From assembly GCA_034925905.1 (NCBI GenBank), contig JAYFRL010000012.1, forward strand, positions 1 to 64,000: 64,000 bases of DNA, given 5' to 3'. The DNA is from JAYFRL01 sp034925905. GTDB lineage: Bacteria; Bacillota; Clostridia; Lachnospirales; Anaerotignaceae. Below, piece by piece: positions 60,331-64,000 of this stretch; within the stretch, counting starts at the first letter, position 1; the number at the start of each line of letters is the position of its first letter. Made by a program: the position numbers and the translations under genes. The notes beneath the pieces were generated by a model. The model did not search any database. It saw nothing but the letters and a program-made list of their open reading frames with translations, and was not told where the DNA came from.

Positions 60331-61695
60331 ATGGGGAATTTAAGCTTTGAACATAAAGATATACTTGTGTGCGGCATGGCAAAAAGCGGGGTTTCCGCCG
60401 CAAAGCTTTTAAACAACATGGGAGCCAACGTAACTCTTTCTGATATAAAGCCGGAGGCTGAATTTGAAAAAGAAGTTCTTGATCTTAAGGAAGAAGGAAT
60501 AAAGCTTTATTGCGGTAAAAATCCTGATGATATAATAGACGGGTTTGACTATGTTGTTTTAAGCCCAGGGATAGATAAAAGCCTTCCGTTTGTTAAAAAG
60601 GCCGAAGAGCTTCATATACCCATAATAGGTGAAATTGAGCTTGGCTACATATTTACACCATGCAACATAATAGGAATAACAGGAACAAACGGTAAAACAA
60701 CGACAACGGCCCTTACAGGCGAAATATTCAAAACAGAATATCCGGGGACACAGGTTGTAGGCAACATAGGCGTTCCTTACTGCGGAAAAGTTATGGAGCT
60801 TAATTATAACGATTGGGTTGTTGCAGAGCTTAGCAGCTTCCAGCTTGAATCGATTATAGACTTTAAACCTAAAATAAGCGCGGTTTTAAATATCACGCCG
60901 GACCATTTAAACAGGCATAAAACAATGGAGAATTATATTGCTGCCAAAGAAAACATATTTAAAAACCAGCTATACGAGGATTTTACGGTTTTAAACTATG
61001 AATGTGAATATTGCCGCGCAATGGAGAAAAAAACAAGGGCAAGGGTTATGTTTTTCAGCAGTAAAAGAAAGCTTGATGCAGGAATTTATATCGAAGACGA
61101 TAATATAATTGTAAAATGGAACGGTATAAACGAAAAGCTTATAAACGTGAATGAGCTTAATATTTTAGGCGAGCATAACTATGAAAATGCTATGGCCGCT
61201 TCATGTATGGCCCTTTGCGCAGGGATTTCCCTTGAAAATATAAGGAAAACGCTTAGAAGTTTTGTTGCCGTTGAGCATAGAATAGAGTTTGTGAGAAGTT
61301 TTGAAGGCGTGGATTATTATAATGATTCCAAGGGAACAAATCCGGACGCCGCAATAAAAGCGGTTAAAGCGATGAGGAAACCGGTTGTTCTTATCGGCGG
61401 AGGATATGATAAAAAATCAGACTATACCGAATGGATATTAAGCTTTGAAAATAAAGTTAAAAGCCTTGTTTTAATAGGAGAAACAGCTAAAGAAATAGAA
61501 AAAACAGCAAGGGAAAACGGTTTCAACTCGGTTAAAAATGCAAACAGCTTTGAAGAAGCTATATTGATGGCAAAAGAAGACGCAAAAGAAGGGGACTGCG
61601 TTTTACTTTCTCCGGCATGCGCAAGCTGGGATATGTTTAAAAACTATGAAGAAAGAGGAAGAATATTTAAGGAATTTGTTAGAAGTTTTAAATAA
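60331..61695 (+). CDS. murD: UDP-MurNAc-L-alanine:D-glutamate ligase
   Basis: 454 aa from ATG 60331 (AAGGGG 8 nt upstream; TTG 60325 is too close). Motifs are GMAKSGVSAAKLL, ITGTNGKTTTT near 115-125, AELSSFQLE, HRIEFV and YNDSKGTNPDAA near 334. The ligase adds D-Glu to UDP-MurNAc-L-Ala. It follows mraY by 12 bp. Confidence 0.97.
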   Translation: MGNLSFEHKDILVCGMAKSGVSAAKLLNNMGANVTLSDIKPEAEFEKEVLDLKEEGIKLYCGKNPDDIIDGFDYVVLSPGIDKSLPFVKKAEELHIPIIGEIELGYIFTPCNIIGITGTNGKTTTTALTGEIFKTEYPGTQVVGNIGVPYCGKVMELNYNDWVVAELSSFQLESIIDFKPKISAVLNITPDHLNRHKTMENYIAAKENIFKNQLYEDFTVLNYECEYCRAMEKKTRARVMFFSSKRKLDAGIYIEDDNIIVKWNGINEKLINVNELNILGEHNYENAMAASCMALCAGISLENIRKTLRSFVAVEHRIEFVRSFEGVDYYNDSKGTNPDAAIKAVKAMRKPVVLIGGGYDKKSDYTEWILSFENKVKSLVLIGETAKEIEKTARENGFNSVKNANSFEEAILMAKEDAKEGDCVLLSPACASWDMFKNYEERGRIFKEFVRSFK

Positions 61696-61715
61696 AAGGG
61701 TTTTGAGGGGATATA

Positions 61716-62864
61716 ATGTCTGAAAGAGCATCAGGGGCGAATAATAGAACTGTTAAAATAAGCAAAGCACAAATAGACTTCACAATTTTTTTTGTGGTGC
61801 TTATTTTAGTGCTTTTTGGAATAATCATGATATTTTCATCCAGCTATTATTATACATTGACAAACTCAAGGTTTGACAATGATATGTATTATTTCCTCAA
61901 ACGCCAGCTTATATGGGCGGCTTTAGGCATAACGGTAATGGTTGTAATGATGAATATAAATTATCATATATTTAAGGCCATAGCATTTTTTGCGTACATA
62001 TTTTCAAATATATGTCTTGTCCTTGTACTCTTTATTGGGCAGGAAATAAACGGAGCAAAGCGCTGGCTTGGAGTGACGGATACCATAGGCTTCCAGCCTT
62101 CGGAGGTTGCCAAAATTTCACTTATATTGTTTCTGGCATTTTATATCTCAAGCAAAAAAGACGCCCTTAAAGGTTTCGGAAGCTTTGTAAAGTGTATGCT
62201 TATCGTAGCTGTGCCTGTTGTTTTAATAGCTATCGAAAACCTTAGCACAGCTGTTATAGTTTTTGCCATAGGTTGCTTTATAATATTTATTGCCAGCCCT
62301 AAAATATGGTATTTTATTGTTGCAGCAATAGGAGCCGGGGCGGCCGCGGTTGCTGCTGTTTCACTGCCTCAGTTTGCATATAGGTTTGAACGAATACAAG
62401 TTTGGAAAGACCCGTTTTTATATCCGCTGTCGGGAGGCTGGCAAACAATACAGTCCCTTTATGCTTTGGCTAGCGGCGGCCTTTTTGGTCTTGGTCTTGG
62501 GCAAAGCAGACAAAAAACTTTCATACCCGAATCATACAACGATATAATATTTGCAATAATATGTGAAGAGCTTGGTCTTTTCGGCGCAATAATAATAATA
62601 CTTCTTTTTGCGATATTAATATGGCGTGGGCTTAAGTCTGCCATGAATACCATTGATGTTTTTGGATGCCTTGTGGCTACAGGCATAACGGGGATGATAG
62701 CCATACAGGTAATACTTAACATAGCCGTTGTAACAAATACAATTCCAAACACAGGTGTTGTTCTCCCGTTTGTAAGCTATGGAGGAACGTCTTTTGTGCT
62801 TACAATGGCATCTATGGGCATACTTCTTAATATATCCAGATTTCAGAGGTCAAAAGAGAGATAG
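61716..62864 (+). CDS. ftsW: FtsW/RodA/SpoVE-family peptidoglycan glycosyltransferase
   Basis: 382 aa, about ten membrane helices. The SEDS signatures are GAKRWLGVTDTIGFQPSEVAKI near 111-132, GGWQTIQSLYALASGGLFG, IPESYNDIIFAIICEELG and the terminal PFVSYGGTSFVLTMASMGILLN. It works with the class B PBPs upstream. FtsW (vegetative) and SpoVE (sporulation) cannot be told apart here. It is the last cell-wall gene of the cluster. Confidence 0.93.
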   Translation: MSERASGANNRTVKISKAQIDFTIFFVVLILVLFGIIMIFSSSYYYTLTNSRFDNDMYYFLKRQLIWAALGITVMVVMMNINYHIFKAIAFFAYIFSNICLVLVLFIGQEINGAKRWLGVTDTIGFQPSEVAKISLILFLAFYISSKKDALKGFGSFVKCMLIVAVPVVLIAIENLSTAVIVFAIGCFIIFIASPKIWYFIVAAIGAGAAAVAAVSLPQFAYRFERIQVWKDPFLYPLSGGWQTIQSLYALASGGLFGLGLGQSRQKTFIPESYNDIIFAIICEELGLFGAIIIILLFAILIWRGLKSAMNTIDVFGCLVATGITGMIAIQVILNIAVVTNTIPNTGVVLPFVSYGGTSFVLTMASMGILLNISRFQRSKER

Positions 62865-62877
62865 TTTAAAATTTCTA

Positions 62878-62906
62878 TTGACAAAAGGCGTTATGTAAAA
62901 TAAAAT
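62878..62906 (+). promoter_or_regulatory. valS promoter
   Basis: Consensus TTGACA (62878-62883) and TAAAAT (62901-62906) with a 17-bp spacer, immediately after ftsW and just upstream of the T-box leader. Confidence 0.75.
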
Positions 62907-62912
62907 CGAAAT

Positions 62913-63151
62913 AAATTCTGTTATAATTAAAATGCTTAAAAACATTGATTAAGAGGAGTAGGCAAGTCTAAACATTAAAGAGAGAGGGTACGTTGGCTGC
63001 AATATCCTTATGTAAGAATTGCTGAATGTAACTTATGAGTTTTTGTATAAACAAACGGTTTGCCCCGTTAAAGGCTTTTAAGTGCCTGTTTTGCAGGAAT
63101 TAAGGTGGTACCGCGAAGCTTTCGCCCTTTTTGGATAAGAAAGCTTTTTTT
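62913..63151 (+). promoter_or_regulatory. T-box leader controlling valS
   Basis: Transcription attenuation element sensing uncharged tRNA-Val. The hallmark T-box sequence AAGGTGGTACCGCG is at 63102-63115, upstream of a terminator with arms AAGCTTTC (63116-63123) and GAAAGCTT (63139-63146) and a T-run to 63151. The 5' stem I region includes AGAGAGAGGGT near 62980. A GTA triplet at 63028-63030 is a good candidate for the Val specifier. When tRNA-Val is uncharged, it should stabilise the antiterminator and allow valS expression. Confidence 0.93.
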
Positions 63152-63206
63152 ATTGTCAAAGGTGCGAGTCTTTTGCTTTAAGCAGAGAATATTTAGGAGG
63201 AAAGTT

Positions 63207-64000
63207 ATGATTAAGGAGCTAGACAAGGTTTATAACCCAGATTTGTTTGAAGAAAGGCTATATAATAAATGGCTTGAGAAAAAGTATTTTAATACGAAAG
63301 TTGATAAAACAAAGAAGCCATATACAATAGTTATGCCGCCGCCGAATATAACAGGTCAGCTTCATATGGGACATGCCCTTGACAATACGATACAGGATAT
63401 ACTCATAAGATGGAAAAGAATGTCGGGGTATAACGCTCTTTGGGTTCCGGGAACAGACCATGCAAGCATATCCACGGAAGTTAAAATAGTGCAGAAAATG
63501 GCAGAAGAAGGCCTTACAAAAGAAGACGTTGGAAGGGAAGGCTTCCTTGAACGCGCATGGGCATGGAAAGAGGAATACGGTGGAAAAATCTTAACCCAGC
63601 TTAAAAAACTTGGCAGCTCCTGCGATTGGGACAGGGTTCGTTTTACGATGGACGAGGGTCTTTCCGATGCTGTTTTGGAAACCTTTGTGCGCCTTTATGA
63701 TAAAGGCCTTATATATAGGGGCGAAAAGCTTATAAACTGGTGTCCGAAATGCATGACGACAATATCAGACGCAGAAGTAAACCATGAAGATAAAGACGGA
63801 TTTTTCTGGCATATAAACTATCCTATCACGGGAAGCGACAAGTGCCTTATGCTTGCGACCACAAGACCTGAGACAATGCTTGGGGACACTGCTGTTGCCG
63901 TTCATCCGAACGATGAAAGATATAAAGAGCTTATCGGCAAAACCGTAATGCTTCCGATAGTTAATAAAGAAATCCCGATTATTGCAGACAGCTACGTTGA
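63207..64000 (+). CDS. valS: Valyl-tRNA synthetase (5' part, runs off the window)
   Basis: At least 264 codons, with no stop by the window end. AGGAGG precedes ATG 63207. The HIGH motif appears as PPPNITGQLHMGHALDNT near 45-62, with VPGTDHASISTEVKI, the CP1 editing domain beginning near 190 and TTRPETMLGDTAVAVHP near 218-234. Charges tRNA-Val. The T-box upstream fits the identity. Confidence 0.97.
   Translation, partial: MIKELDKVYNPDLFEERLYNKWLEKKYFNTKVDKTKKPYTIVMPPPNITGQLHMGHALDNTIQDILIRWKRMSGYNALWVPGTDHASISTEVKIVQKMAEEGLTKEDVGREGFLERAWAWKEEYGGKILTQLKKLGSSCDWDRVRFTMDEGLSDAVLETFVRLYDKGLIYRGEKLINWCPKCMTTISDAEVNHEDKDGFFWHINYPITGSDKCLMLATTRPETMLGDTAVAVHPNDERYKELIGKTVMLPIVNKEIPIIADSYV

Noticed and set aside
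50278..62864. Prophage or island within the cell-wall cluster
   Set aside because: Gene order, spacing and families are those of an ordinary division cluster; no foreign gene is inserted.

Overview
The window looks like chromosomal DNA of an anaerobic, low-GC, Gram-positive bacterium of the class Clostridia. The signs are strong AGGAGG-type ribosome binding sites with frequent TTG/GTG starts, oxygen-sensitive redox proteins (hybrid cluster protein, rubredoxin, ferredoxin-like proteins), a type III glutamine synthetase, cofactor-independent phosphoglycerate mutase, a type A RNase P RNA, a T-box leader and sporulation-linked relatives (SpoVD, SpoVE/FtsW, LonB). MurE carries a DNPR motif, which fits meso-diaminopimelate peptidoglycan. 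The genus cannot be fixed from the sequence alone. The last gene (valS) runs off the right edge.

Layout. 0-5 kb: a cluster of small palindromes, a two-component system on the minus strand, and a divergent cell-surface group (glycosyltransferase-GtrA fusion, phosphodiester glycosidase-like exoprotein, small membrane protein). 5-8.7 kb: a nitrosative/oxidative stress unit made of a Crp/Fnr regulator divergent from an Fe-S protein, a cupin, rubredoxin and hcp. 8.7-12.5 kb: an accessory-looking patch (HD hydrolase, LCMT-type methyltransferase, large HTH protein of unknown role, orphan ORF). 12.5-21.3 kb: glutamine synthetase III, the glycolytic run pgk-tpiA-gpmI-eno, and an aldo/keto reductase with a ferredoxin tail. 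21.3-26 kb: an XRE regulator divergent from nifS-mnmA, an unknown secreted protein and a DUF4364 protein.

26-34 kb is the macromolecular-synthesis block: dgt, dnaG, rpoD, trmK, a Nif3-family gene, a TGS-domain nucleoside kinase and rnpB. 34-40.3 kb holds a LysM membrane protein, rho, rpmE, a DUF1385 gene, prmC and prfA (termination and translation). 40.3-45 kb holds a chromate-transporter pair, a membrane protein, glycogen phosphorylase, tRNA-Arg(CCG) and two tiny unknown proteins. 45-50.1 kb is lonB-lonA-engB plus a PspC-domain gene. 50.1-62.9 kb is a division and cell-wall cluster (mraZ, rsmH, ftsL-like, two PASTA PBPs, murE, murF, mraY, murD, ftsW/spoVE), followed directly by a T-box-controlled valS; murG, murB, ftsQ/divIB, ftsA and ftsZ are absent here.

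Most of the window is conserved housekeeping DNA, and I found no clear new multi-gene defence or mobile system. The best leads are the 10-bp-phased repeats at the mraZ promoter, the compact hcp stress operon with a palindrome at its regulator's promoter, the palindrome overlapping the nifS promoter beside an XRE gene, and the unknown 498-aa HTH protein with its neighbours.
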